The position numbers and the translations under genes are program-made. 64,000 nt of DNA from Segatella hominis (GTDB lineage Bacteria > Bacteroidota > Bacteroidia > Bacteroidales > Bacteroidaceae), in assembly GCF_004535825.1 (NCBI RefSeq), contig NZ_SGVY01000020.1:1-64000 (forward strand). The letters are read 5' to 3'. Positions 55,561 through 64,000 of the stretch are shown one piece after another (position 1 is the first letter of the stretch; every line of letters starts with the position of its first letter). The notes beneath the pieces were generated by a model. The model had not been told where the DNA came from. It made no database searches and saw only the letters and a program-made list of their open reading frames with translations.

Positions 55561-56835
55561 TTATGAAAGGAAATCGGCTACAATGTAACTTGACCCTCCA
55601 ACGAAGATAAAATCATCTTCAGCAGCGTCTGCCTGTGCTGCTTTAAATGCTTTATTAACAGAAGAATACACGTTTCCGTTGAGTCCTAACGAAGTGCCTA
55701 ATTCCGCGATTTTTTCCACTTTTATGGCTCTTTTTGTAGTTGCTTGTGTCCAATAGTAAATTGCGTTCTTTGGAAGCATTTTCATCACAGTTGTGACATC
55801 TTTGTCATCTACCATGCCAAAAACGATGCGAAGCTGTCTGCATGCTTGTGCCTTGATCTGAGGAGCCAGATATTGCCATCCGCCTACATTATGACCTGTA
55901 TCGCAGATTACCAAAGGCTTGTCTTGTATCTTCTGCCATCTACCCATCAATCCTGTCAGTTCTGTTACATGGGAAATTCCATATTTGATGGATGTTCCTT
56001 TGTTCTTGACAAGTGTAAGATACTTGACGGCATTAAGGATGGTGTTCATATTCTTGGCCTGATAATCGCCACAGAGTTCTCCTGTCAGCTTACCCCATGT
56101 ACGGGTAGTGTATTCCATTTTTCCATTAATATGTTCTGCTTTCTGGACTTCCTGCTGGTTTTCATCTTGGGCGAAAATGATAGGAGAGTTTTCTTTCTGT
56201 GCCTTTTGCAGGAAAACAGGACGTGTTTCTGGCAGATCTTCTCCGATAATGACTGGTACTCCTGGCTTGATGATGCCTGCTTTTTCGCCTGCGATGTCAG
56301 CCAAAGTGTTGCCTAAGAACTGGGTATGATCCTTACTGATATTAGTGATGATAGATAGGATAGGGGTGATAATGTTGGTGCAGTCCAAGCGACCACCGAG
56401 TCCTACTTCGATAATGGCGATATCAACCTTTTGTTCGGCAAAGTACTTGAATGCCAGAGCGGTGGTCAATTCAAAGAATGATGGATGTAGAGGTTCGAAG
56501 AATCTGCGTTCTTTTTCTACGAAATCGATAATGTATTGTTCGCTGATGCATTCTCCGTTTACTCGGATACGTTCACGAAAATCTACCAGATGTGGAGATG
56601 TAAAGAGTCCAACTTTGTATCCTTCTGATTGAAGAATGGCAGCAAGGGTATGAGAGCAGGAACCTTTTCCGTTGGTACCTGCGACATGAATGCTTTTGAA
56701 CTGGCGATGAGGATGTCCGAAATGCTTGTCAAGCGTTTCGGTGGTTTGCAAACCTGGTTTGTAAGCCTTGGCACCTACCTTTTCAAAAACAGGAGTGCTG
56801 TTGAACAGATATTCTATGGTTTCTTGATAATTCAT
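55561..56835 (-). CDS. folC: bifunctional folylpolyglutamate/dihydrofolate synthase
   Basis: This 424-residue Mur-ligase-fold enzyme adds glutamate to folates. It has SIHVAGTNGKGSCSHTLAAI (ATP P-loop), FTSPHLVDFRERIRVNGE, VEVGLGGRLDCTN-like EVGLGGRLDCTNII, and TNISKDHTQFLGNTLADIAG. The C-terminal domain has VICDTGHNVGGWQYL. The ATG at 56835 (MNYQETIEYLF) gives the conserved N-terminus; 50 extra upstream codons in the open frame overlap the dnaJ terminator and are rejected. Confidence 0.93.
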   Translation of the reverse strand: MNYQETIEYLFNSTPVFEKVGAKAYKPGLQTTETLDKHFGHPHRQFKSIHVAGTNGKGSCSHTLAAILQSEGYKVGLFTSPHLVDFRERIRVNGECISEQYIIDFVEKERRFFEPLHPSFFELTTALAFKYFAEQKVDIAIIEVGLGGRLDCTNIITPILSIITNISKDHTQFLGNTLADIAGEKAGIIKPGVPVIIGEDLPETRPVFLQKAQKENSPIIFAQDENQQEVQKAEHINGKMEYTTRTWGKLTGELCGDYQAKNMNTILNAVKYLTLVKNKGTSIKYGISHVTELTGLMGRWQKIQDKPLVICDTGHNVGGWQYLAPQIKAQACRQLRIVFGMVDDKDVTTVMKMLPKNAIYYWTQATTKRAIKVEKIAELGTSLGLNGNVYSSVNKAFKAAQADAAEDDFIFVGGSSYIVADFLS

Positions 56836-56871
56836 TGCTTTTCTGCGTTTATTACACCTTATTATATATAT

Positions 56872-56912
56872 AAAGGAGCAACCCTGCCTTTGCCAGACAG
56901 GATTGCTCCTTT
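56872..56912 (-). terminator. intrinsic terminator after dnaJ
   Basis: AAAGGAGCAACCCTG and CAGGATTGCTCCTTT form a 15-bp stem with one mismatch and an 11-base loop, 24 bases past the dnaJ stop, followed by an AT-rich run on the transcript. Confidence 0.75.
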
Positions 56913-56935
56913 CATTTTTATCAATATATTCTCGT

Positions 56936-58096
56936 TTATTTAAAGAGGTTTTTGAAACTTTCAAAGAGAGACTTCTCGGTGGCACTATCAGCCTTGAAGT
57001 TCTCGCATTCTTTAAATTTCAAGACAAGTGCTTTTTCCTCCTTGGTAAGGGTCTTTGGTACAAATACGGTGATGTTGACGATGATGTCACCCTTTCCGTA
57101 GCCATAACCCTGTACGGCAGGAAGTCCTTTTCCTCTGAGGCGCATCTGCTTGCCTGGCTGGGTTCCTGGTTCAATCTTGAGAGTAGTCTTACCATCAATA
57201 GTTGGTACTTCTACCTCTCCGCCAAGAGTTGCAGTAGTGAAATCAAGAGCAAGATTGTAATACAGGTCCTGACCGTTACGCTCAAAGATGTCGCTCTTTT
57301 CTTCCTGGATAAGAACCTGAATGTCACCATTGATGCCATTATGCTTGCCTGCATTTCCTTTGCCGCGAACACTGACACACATGCCGTCTTCAACACCAGC
57401 AGGAATGTTGATTTCTACGACTTCATCACCTTTTACGATACCATCACCGCCACAGTGCTTACACTTGTTCTTGATGATGGTACCTTCTCCATGACAGTCT
57501 GGGCATGGAACCTGAGTCTGCATCATGCCGAACATAGAGCGAACGGTCTTGATAGTATATCCTGTACCATTACATGTATGGCATGTTTCTGGTTGTGCAC
57601 CGCCTTCGCATCCTGTACCATGACATTCCTCACAAGTAACATCCTTGCGAATTTTGAATTTCTTGGTAACACCTGTGGCAATTTCCTGCAAAGTGAGTTT
57701 TACTTTCACGCGCAGATCGCTTCCCTGATATTGCTGGCGAGCACCGCCGCCACCAAAACCTCCGCCAAATCCGCTGAAACCTCCGCTGTGTCCTCCGAAG
57801 ATGTCTCCAAACATGGAGAAGATGTCGTCCATATTCATGTTGCCACCTCCGCCAAATCCACCGAATCCACCTTGTGGACCGTCGAATCCGAACTGGTCAT
57901 ATTGCTGGCGCTTCTGAGGATCTCTTAAAACATCGTAAGCCTCAGCTGCTTCCTTGAATTTCTCCTCAGCCTCTTTGTTGCCGGGGTTGCGATCAGGATG
58001 ATACTTGATGGCAATCTTTCGATAAGCCTTCTTGATCTCGTCATCGGATGCTGACTTATCGACGCCCAGCACCTCATAATAGTCTCTCTTAGCCAT
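56936..58096 (-). CDS. dnaJ: co-chaperone DnaJ
   Basis: This 386-residue type I DnaJ delivers clients to DnaK and stimulates its ATPase. The J domain (1-70) carries HPD at 33-35. A Gly/Phe-rich linker follows at about 75-120. Four zinc-binding repeats are [24 protein letters not shown] and CKHCGGDG. The C-terminal substrate domains are complete. It lies 38 bases after grpE; dnaK itself is not in the window. Confidence 0.97.
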   Translation of the reverse strand: MAKRDYYEVLGVDKSASDDEIKKAYRKIAIKYHPDRNPGNKEAEEKFKEAAEAYDVLRDPQKRQQYDQFGFDGPQGGFGGFGGGGNMNMDDIFSMFGDIFGGHSGGFSGFGGGFGGGGARQQYQGSDLRVKVKLTLQEIATGVTKKFKIRKDVTCEECHGTGCEGGAQPETCHTCNGTGYTIKTVRSMFGMMQTQVPCPDCHGEGTIIKNKCKHCGGDGIVKGDEVVEINIPAGVEDGMCVSVRGKGNAGKHNGINGDIQVLIQEEKSDIFERNGQDLYYNLALDFTTATLGGEVEVPTIDGKTTLKIEPGTQPGKQMRLRGKGLPAVQGYGYGKGDIIVNITVFVPKTLTKEEKALVLKFKECENFKADSATEKSLFESFKNLFK

Positions 58097-58134
58097 TTGC
58101 TAACTTCTGATTGAATGTTCTGAATATCAATTGA

Positions 58135-58791
58135 TTATTGTCCTACTGCTACTTTTGCGTGGCGGATTACTTTGTCGTTGAGGGTGTAACCTGTCTGTAC
58201 GCAGTCGATAACCTTACCTTTCTTGTCATCGCCCATTCCCGGAACCATAGCGATGGCCTCATGGAAATCTACGTCAAAGTCCTTGTCTGTAGTTTCTATC
58301 TTCTTTACGCCTAATCCTTCCAATGTCTTGATGAATTTATTGAAAATCATCTGAACACCTTCTTTGATAACTTTAGGGTCTTCACTCTTATCAGCAATGG
58401 CACGCTCAAAATCATCGAGTACTGGCAAAATGGCTGAAATTGTTTTTTCTCCGCCATTGAGTACCAGTTCTGCTTTCTCTTTGAGAGTGCGTTTGCGATA
58501 GTTTTCAAACTCAGCAGTCTTGTAGAGCAATTGCTTCTTGAGGTCTTCCACTTCTTTTTGAGCTTTCTCAAGTGGATCCAATTCTGTTTCTTCTGCCTTT
58601 TTGTCGGCAGCATTGTTGTCCTCTGTCTTTTTGTCAGCTTCGCTGTCAGATTCGTTCTCTGCACCCGCATTTTTGTCAGACTGGTTGTCTGCAGCATGGG
58701 TGTTTTGTTCCTGCTCATTGGATACTTGCTCGTTGTGAGCCTGCTCCTCGACGTTGCCGTCTTCTATATTTATATCTCTTTCTTTAGACAT
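58135..58791 (-). CDS. grpE: nucleotide exchange factor GrpE
   Basis: This 218-residue protein releases ADP from DnaK. The first 70 residues are acidic and low-complexity (rich in Asn, Glu, Asp, Ala and Lys). A long coiled coil follows (KAQKEVEDLKKQLLYKTAEF), with ENYRKRTLKEKAELV. The beta domain has DVDFHEAIAMVPGMGDDKKG and GYTLNDKVIRHAKVAVGQ. ATG at 58791 (MSKERDINIEDG) is used; the longer frame to 58863 runs through the upstream terminator. Confidence 0.95.
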   Translation of the reverse strand: MSKERDINIEDGNVEEQAHNEQVSNEQEQNTHAADNQSDKNAGAENESDSEADKKTEDNNAADKKAEETELDPLEKAQKEVEDLKKQLLYKTAEFENYRKRTLKEKAELVLNGGEKTISAILPVLDDFERAIADKSEDPKVIKEGVQMIFNKFIKTLEGLGVKKIETTDKDFDVDFHEAIAMVPGMGDDKKGKVIDCVQTGYTLNDKVIRHAKVAVGQ

Positions 58792-58838
58792 AGTTGTAAA
58801 TTTACTTTTGATTTTTTTAGAATCTTCATGACAAAAAG

Positions 58839-58864
58839 TGTGCCAACCTGAAAAGGCTGGCACA
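58839..58864 (-). terminator. hairpin between the ABC-F gene and grpE
   Basis: TGTGCCA pairs with TGGCACA, with an inner CC/GG pair and a tetra- to hexa-base loop; on the minus strand it is followed by a T-rich stretch (CTTTTTGTC). Confidence 0.7.
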
Positions 58865-58930
58865 TATTATATATTATGTATATAAGACTTCTCGTTTGTC
58901 TTTGCAATATTCAATCCTGTATGAGCAGGA

Positions 58931-60556
<1,626 letters not shown>

Positions 60557-60586
60557 TTAATACCTTTTCTTTTTTAATTTTGGCTG

Positions 60587-60617
60587 CAAAGTTACGAAAA
60601 AATATTTGAATATCAAT
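60587..60617 (-). promoter_or_regulatory. promoter of the ABC-F gene
   Basis: On the minus strand ATTG (one mismatch to TTTG), 19 bases, then TAACTTTG at 60594-60587, 37 bases before the ATG. Confidence 0.6.
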
Positions 60618-60665
60618 ACTTTGATGATAAAACTTGCTTAATTTTTAGTTAAAATGTCACAGAGG

Positions 60666-60697
60666 CTTGGTGGTGTTGTCAAAAAGAAGTACTTTTG
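60666..60697 (+). promoter_or_regulatory. promoter of the pseudouridine synthase gene
   Basis: CTTG (60666-60669), 20 bases, then TACTTTTG (60690-60697), 42 bases before the ATG. Confidence 0.65.
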
Positions 60698-60739
60698 TAT
60701 TTTAAAACATTTGAAAATTGAAAATAATAGAAATAGAAT

Positions 60740-61672
60740 ATGGCGCATCAAAGCAATAAATGGCAGAAAAGTGCCAACCAAAGGGGAGGCTATGGCGTTC
60801 CTAACGAATATGCTTACTATGTAGTCGGAAAACCGGCTCCGCTCCTGGAATGGCTTCTTGAAAATATCAAAGGGGAGAGTAAAACCAAGATTAAGTTGAC
60901 TCTCCAGGGACGAGGTATTAAAGTGGATGGTAAGATCATTACGCAGTTTGATTATGCGCTGCGTCCTGGTATGAAAATCTCAGTCAGTAAAACTAAGAAA
61001 AACAATGATAAGTTTAAAAATCGATTTGTTAAGATAGTTTACGAGGATAGGTATCTTGTCGTTGTTGAGAAAAACGTGGGTATCTTGAGTATGGCTGCTG
61101 GGCATTCTACGCTGAATGTGAAAGCTGTTCTGGATGACTATTTCCATAAGTCACGTCAGAATTGTCAGGCACATGTCGTTCATCGCCTTGATCGTGATAC
61201 TTCTGGTCTGATGATTTATGCGAAGGATAAGCAGACTGAACTTGCTTTGGAGAATGATTGGCACAACAATGTTTATGACCGTAGATATGTAGCTGTTGTC
61301 TCTGGAGAGATGGAGGAAGATGAGGGAACGATTGCTAATTGGCTCAAGGATAATAAAGCTTATATTACATATAGCAGTCCTACTGATAATGGAGGTAAAT
61401 ATGCTGTAACTCACTTTCATACGCTCACTCGTTCGACTGATTATTCTTTGGTAGAGTTTCGCTTAGAGACTGGTCGTAAAAATCAGATTCGTGTGCATAC
61501 TGCTGATATGGGACATCCTGTCTGTGGGGATATAAAATATGGCAATGAAGATGATCCTTGTCATCGTCTTTGTCTTCATGCATATGTGCTCTGTTTTTAT
61601 CATCCTGTAACTCATCAGCCTATGGAGTTTGAAACTCCTATTCCTGCTGAGTTCCGTAAGGTTTTTAAGTAA
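60740..61672 (+). CDS. RluA-family pseudouridine synthase
   Basis: This 310-residue enzyme isomerises uridine in rRNA or tRNA. The N-terminal S4-like domain spans about residues 30-85 (EWLLENIKGESKTKIKLTLQ). The catalytic Asp is in HRLDRDTSGLMIYAKD at residues 148-163. RYVAVVSGEMEEDEGTI, LVEFRLETGRKNQIRVHTAD and DIKYGNEDD are further RluA motifs. Which RNA site it modifies cannot be decided. Confidence 0.93.
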   Translation: MAHQSNKWQKSANQRGGYGVPNEYAYYVVGKPAPLLEWLLENIKGESKTKIKLTLQGRGIKVDGKIITQFDYALRPGMKISVSKTKKNNDKFKNRFVKIVYEDRYLVVVEKNVGILSMAAGHSTLNVKAVLDDYFHKSRQNCQAHVVHRLDRDTSGLMIYAKDKQTELALENDWHNNVYDRRYVAVVSGEMEEDEGTIANWLKDNKAYITYSSPTDNGGKYAVTHFHTLTRSTDYSLVEFRLETGRKNQIRVHTADMGHPVCGDIKYGNEDDPCHRLCLHAYVLCFYHPVTHQPMEFETPIPAEFRKVFK

Positions 61673-61742
61673 AAATATGGTAGGGCTTTTATGAAGTAAT
61701 GAGTTTCGATTTTAGTCTTTTTAAATAAATTATAATAGTAAA

Positions 61743-61895
61743 ATGGATGATTTCGGATATTATATTTTTGCCTTGGTTGTGCTGGTCGTTGGTTTCTTGA
61801 TTGTAAAGAAAGTTGCAACATGTTTGGTTAAGACTATTATCGGCATACTGGTATTAGCAATTTTGGCTGGTATCTATTGGGTGTATATTGCGTAA
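61743..61895 (+). CDS. 50-residue membrane protein
   Basis: This short frame begins MDDFGYYIFALVVLVVGFLI and continues with a basic KK turn, then CLVKTIIGILVLAILAGIYW. It shows two hydrophobic segments separated by a lysine loop, so a helical-hairpin membrane protein is likely. The ATG follows the pseudouridine synthase stop by 70 bases, and a perfect terminator lies 35 bases after its stop, which supports real expression. No function is known to me. Confidence 0.6.
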   Translation: MDDFGYYIFALVVLVVGFLIVKKVATCLVKTIIGILVLAILAGIYWVYIA

Positions 61896-61929
61896 ATAAG
61901 TTTTGAAGTTTTTGTGTCAGATATAGCAG

Positions 61930-61976
61930 AAAAGCGTTGCTGTAGCCAAAATATTTGGTAACAGCGACGCTTTTTT
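61930..61976. terminator. bidirectional terminator
   Basis: AAAGCGTTGCTGT pairs with ACAGCGACGCTTT with one G-T pair, and inner CCAAA/TTTGG extends the stem. T and A tracts flank it, so it serves both the + membrane-protein gene and the - patatin gene, whose stop it touches. Confidence 0.85.
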
Positions 61977-63054
61977 ATTTGTGTTGCTTTTGTATTTTCT
62001 TATTGATTTTCAAGAGATCTTTCATGGCCTTTTTTCCAGCTTCTTCTCCTTTTTCTATCATCTTTATTACTTTTTTATCGCTGAAGCTGGCTGCGGAAAA
62101 TCCTTTTAAATCTGGATTGATATAAACGTTGATATGGCGGAGATTTTCTTGGTATTGGCTGAGGTCTGGACGCTGGGTTATCCAATGGAGGAGTTGCCCC
62201 ATGAATTTCTCTGCATTTTCATACTTTTTGGCTTTCCGTTCTCTTTTCCAGGCTTTACTGTCTTCATGTTTCTTAACCGTTAAGTCAATGGCTATCACAA
62301 TATCTGCTCCCATATCAAGCACCACATCTACGGGAAGATTATCCACCAGTCCGCCATCTAATAGTTCAATTCCATTGATATCGATGGCTTTGAATGCACC
62401 TGGTATTGCCATACTGGCTCGCATGCTTCTTGCTAAATTGCCGTTCTTGAGTATCACTTTCTGCCGGTTGATATAGTCGGTTGCTACGCATCGGAAAGGG
62501 ATGGGTAAACTATCGAAGGAAATACTATCTTGTTGGTGGATAGAATCTCCGTATTGAAAACTTTGCTTGTTTGTTATAGTGAGCTTGGTTGTTATCATAG
62601 AATCGAGTAGGGCGAAGATCTTATCACCTCGTATCATACCTACGGATTTGTCAATCAACTTGCTTCCCTTTCTGGCTATCGGGAACCCAAACAGGTATGT
62701 GACGCCATTCCGCTTAACAATGGGTTTTTCGCAGATTTCCATGTTGCGGTCTGTCAGCAAATTCATCCATTCCTGAGATCTGAACATACTGTCAAGTTCT
62801 TCACTTCTGTAACCGCAGGCATAGAGACCGCCAATGATGCTCCCGATACTGGTTCCTGCGATATAGTCTATTGGAATGCCAGATTTCTCAATATATTTCA
62901 AGGCTCCTACTGTGGCAGCACCTTTTGCACCGCCACCACCCAAGACAAGTCCTATTTTGGGACGTTCTTCCAGGTGTTTAGCCTCTGTGCTGCCTATACC
63001 TATTATATATATAAGGAGACAACTTAATAGGAAAATTTTCATGAATGTCCTCAT
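61975..63054 (-). CDS. patatin-like phospholipase
   Basis: This 359-residue secreted or periplasmic serine lipase has a signal peptide (LLSCLLIYIIGIGSTEA). It has the oxyanion loop LVLGGGGAKGAATVG, nucleophile motif GTSIG at 67-71, and catalytic Asp in LLDGGLVDNLPVDVVLD. It belongs to the RssA/NTE-like branch. The C-terminal KINKKIQKQHK tail is basic. A four-codon longer or shorter start (MKIFLLSC) is also possible. Its substrate is presumably membrane phospholipid. Confidence 0.9.
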   Translation of the reverse strand: MRTFMKIFLLSCLLIYIIGIGSTEAKHLEERPKIGLVLGGGGAKGAATVGALKYIEKSGIPIDYIAGTSIGSIIGGLYACGYRSEELDSMFRSQEWMNLLTDRNMEICEKPIVKRNGVTYLFGFPIARKGSKLIDKSVGMIRGDKIFALLDSMITTKLTITNKQSFQYGDSIHQQDSISFDSLPIPFRCVATDYINRQKVILKNGNLARSMRASMAIPGAFKAIDINGIELLDGGLVDNLPVDVVLDMGADIVIAIDLTVKKHEDSKAWKRERKAKKYENAEKFMGQLLHWITQRPDLSQYQENLRHINVYINPDLKGFSAASFSDKKVIKMIEKGEEAGKKAMKDLLKINKKIQKQHK

Positions 63055-63154
63055 TGCTTTAGTTTTTGAAGAAAAATGCCAATATTGGGATGACCCTATT
63101 TGTATTCTTAGGAACAGTCTGGAAATCTGAGATTATCTATTTCTCTGAGATTAT

Positions 63155-63820
63155 CTATTTGTAGATGAAATAAGTTCCTCCGTCGCTCATGCAGTATTTC
63201 TTGAGTAGAGTTTGGATGTATTCGGCATTTGCCCGAACGTTAGCTTCATTTCCATCATATCCATTGATAAGCACGATGAGATGGGTGGTATTCATTTCCA
63301 TCTTCGTTCGTTCATTATCGCTTGTTGGTGTGCCAACTCCTCCTATTTGGTCTCTATATACAGGTAATCCCTCTATATTAATAGTTCCTCTGCCTATACC
63401 TTCATAAGGTTCGCCGGCTTTCCCCACTCCCAAGGTAAGGGTATCTCCTTGAAATTTGTCAGCGTCAAAACCGCCGATGCTGTAGCCATAGGCTATGCTG
63501 GCTAAGTTTACGAGATCCACAAGTGTATCTCTCTGGTAAAGTTCCTTACCCTGTAATAAGCGGCGGATTAATGCTTCTGAGGCAGGGCGATAGCGGGATG
63601 GGTCCTTGCCACAGGAACGATATACCTTACGGGTAGCAGCTATGCCGCTCATGTCTTTAAGCGATTCTGTTGTCAGTTTCTGTTTGTATCTTCTGCCCAG
63701 TTCTTCGATTTCATCCCAGAGTTCTTGGCAGTATTGTGTATTTACAACGGAAGCTTCTACGCATGCACCGACAAAAGAAGGGCATACTGATTCTATTTCG
63801 GGTGATACTATGATTTTCAT
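63155..63820 (-). CDS. B3/B4 tRNA-binding-domain protein
   Basis: This 221-residue stand-alone version of the B3/B4 domain of phenylalanyl-tRNA synthetase beta chain may edit mischarged tRNA. Recognised pieces are SGIAATRKVYRSCGKDPSRY, RPASEALIRRLLQGKELY, and LVDLVNLASIAYGYSIGGFD. No signal peptide and no partner gene are visible. Bacterial free-standing B3/B4 proteins are widespread but poorly studied. The promoter at 63861-63892 is a good match. Confidence 0.88.
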   Translation of the reverse strand: MKIIVSPEIESVCPSFVGACVEASVVNTQYCQELWDEIEELGRRYKQKLTTESLKDMSGIAATRKVYRSCGKDPSRYRPASEALIRRLLQGKELYQRDTLVDLVNLASIAYGYSIGGFDADKFQGDTLTLGVGKAGEPYEGIGRGTINIEGLPVYRDQIGGVGTPTSDNERTKMEMNTTHLIVLINGYDGNEANVRANAEYIQTLLKKYCMSDGGTYFIYK

Positions 63821-63860
63821 ATGAATGTATTTCTGTTAATTATTCTACTTATCCTTGGTG

Positions 63861-63892
63861 CAAAGTTAATATAAAAAATCAGAATCTGCAAG
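63861..63892 (-). promoter_or_regulatory. promoter of the B3/B4-domain gene
   Basis: On the minus strand CTTG (63892-63889), 20 bases, then TAACTTTG (63868-63861), 41 bases before the ATG. Beyond it, 63893-64000 shows no gene. Confidence 0.65.
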
Positions 63893-64000
63893 AATAAAAA
63901 ATAAATTATAGCAAATTCTTAAGTTGTTTTCTCATTTTTCTCATTTAGTATTTCATGGAAAAGACTAATTTGTGACTTGTTTTGCAAGCGTACTAAATGA

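Noticed and set aside
56836-56985. 50-codon N-terminal extension of folC
   Set aside because: It overlaps the dnaJ terminator and 3' end and is not conserved-looking; ATG 56835 fits the family start.

Overview
The window looks like chromosomal DNA of a gut Prevotellaceae bacterium (Bacteroidota), most like Segatella/Prevotella copri. This rests on protein character and on repeated Bacteroidota promoters of the form TTTG-N19/20-TAnnTTTG. It also fits the strict-anaerobe nrdD/nrdG pair, the lipoproteins and secreted proteins with C-terminal sorting-like tails, and an L-arabinose operon with a Nudix-type regulator. No database search was possible, so the taxon is an inference. No tRNA, rRNA, CRISPR array or intact insertion sequence was seen.

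Region 1 (1-16134) is a surface-polysaccharide cluster on the + strand, visibly AT-rich up to about 9 kb. It holds a broken Wzx-type flippase, an O-acyltransferase, several GT2 and GT4 glycosyltransferases, an EpsG-like polymerase, a TupA-like ATP-grasp protein, a UDP-uronate-type epimerase, a nucleotidyltransferase and a WecA-like initiating transferase. Between a GT2 gene and the nucleotidyltransferase sits one AT-rich membrane glycosyltransferase gene. It is bracketed by a 95-bp direct repeat (93/95 identical) made from the two flanking genes, the scar of a cassette-like insertion.

Region 2 (16167-27291) is mostly housekeeping: a lipoprotein, a TPR protein, cytidine deaminase, an M64 peptidase, a GH73-LysM cell-wall hydrolase, a short HppK, anaerobic ribonucleotide reductase with its activase, a type II pantothenate kinase and a DASS transporter.

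Region 3 (27447-36664) is accessory. It has a small membrane protein, a 5 x 23-bp palindromic tandem repeat, the stump of an AAA ATPase gene behind an intact promoter and palindrome, and a RelE-type toxin-antitoxin pair. Then come two divergent secreted-protein genes, a calcineurin-like phosphoesterase and a C10 streptopain-like protease. Each has its signal peptide thrown out of frame by a homopolymer just after the cleavage site (nine G in the phosphoesterase, eight A in the protease). Each is followed by a small acidic peptide gene of one shared type (MKK-x-Y-x-x-P). This mirrored unit is the most unusual thing in the window and a candidate phase-variable secretion module.

Region 4 (36840-55440) is sugar metabolism, all on the minus strand. 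It contains an MFS exporter, an exported YhcH protein, and a pentose operon: lipoprotein mutarotase, SSS transporter, AraR-type regulator, AraD, AraA, AraB, GH51 arabinofuranosidase, transketolase and RpiB. A galactose set follows in lower-to-higher coordinates (galK, an FHS permease, cytoplasmic galM). Stable hairpins occupy many intercistronic gaps. Arabinan-derived L-arabinose is released by GH51, imported, converted to xylulose-5-phosphate and passed to the pentose phosphate pathway.

Region 5 (55561-64000) holds folC, dnaJ, grpE, an ABC-F ATPase, an RluA pseudouridine synthase, a 50-residue membrane protein, a patatin-like phospholipase and a B3/B4-domain protein.
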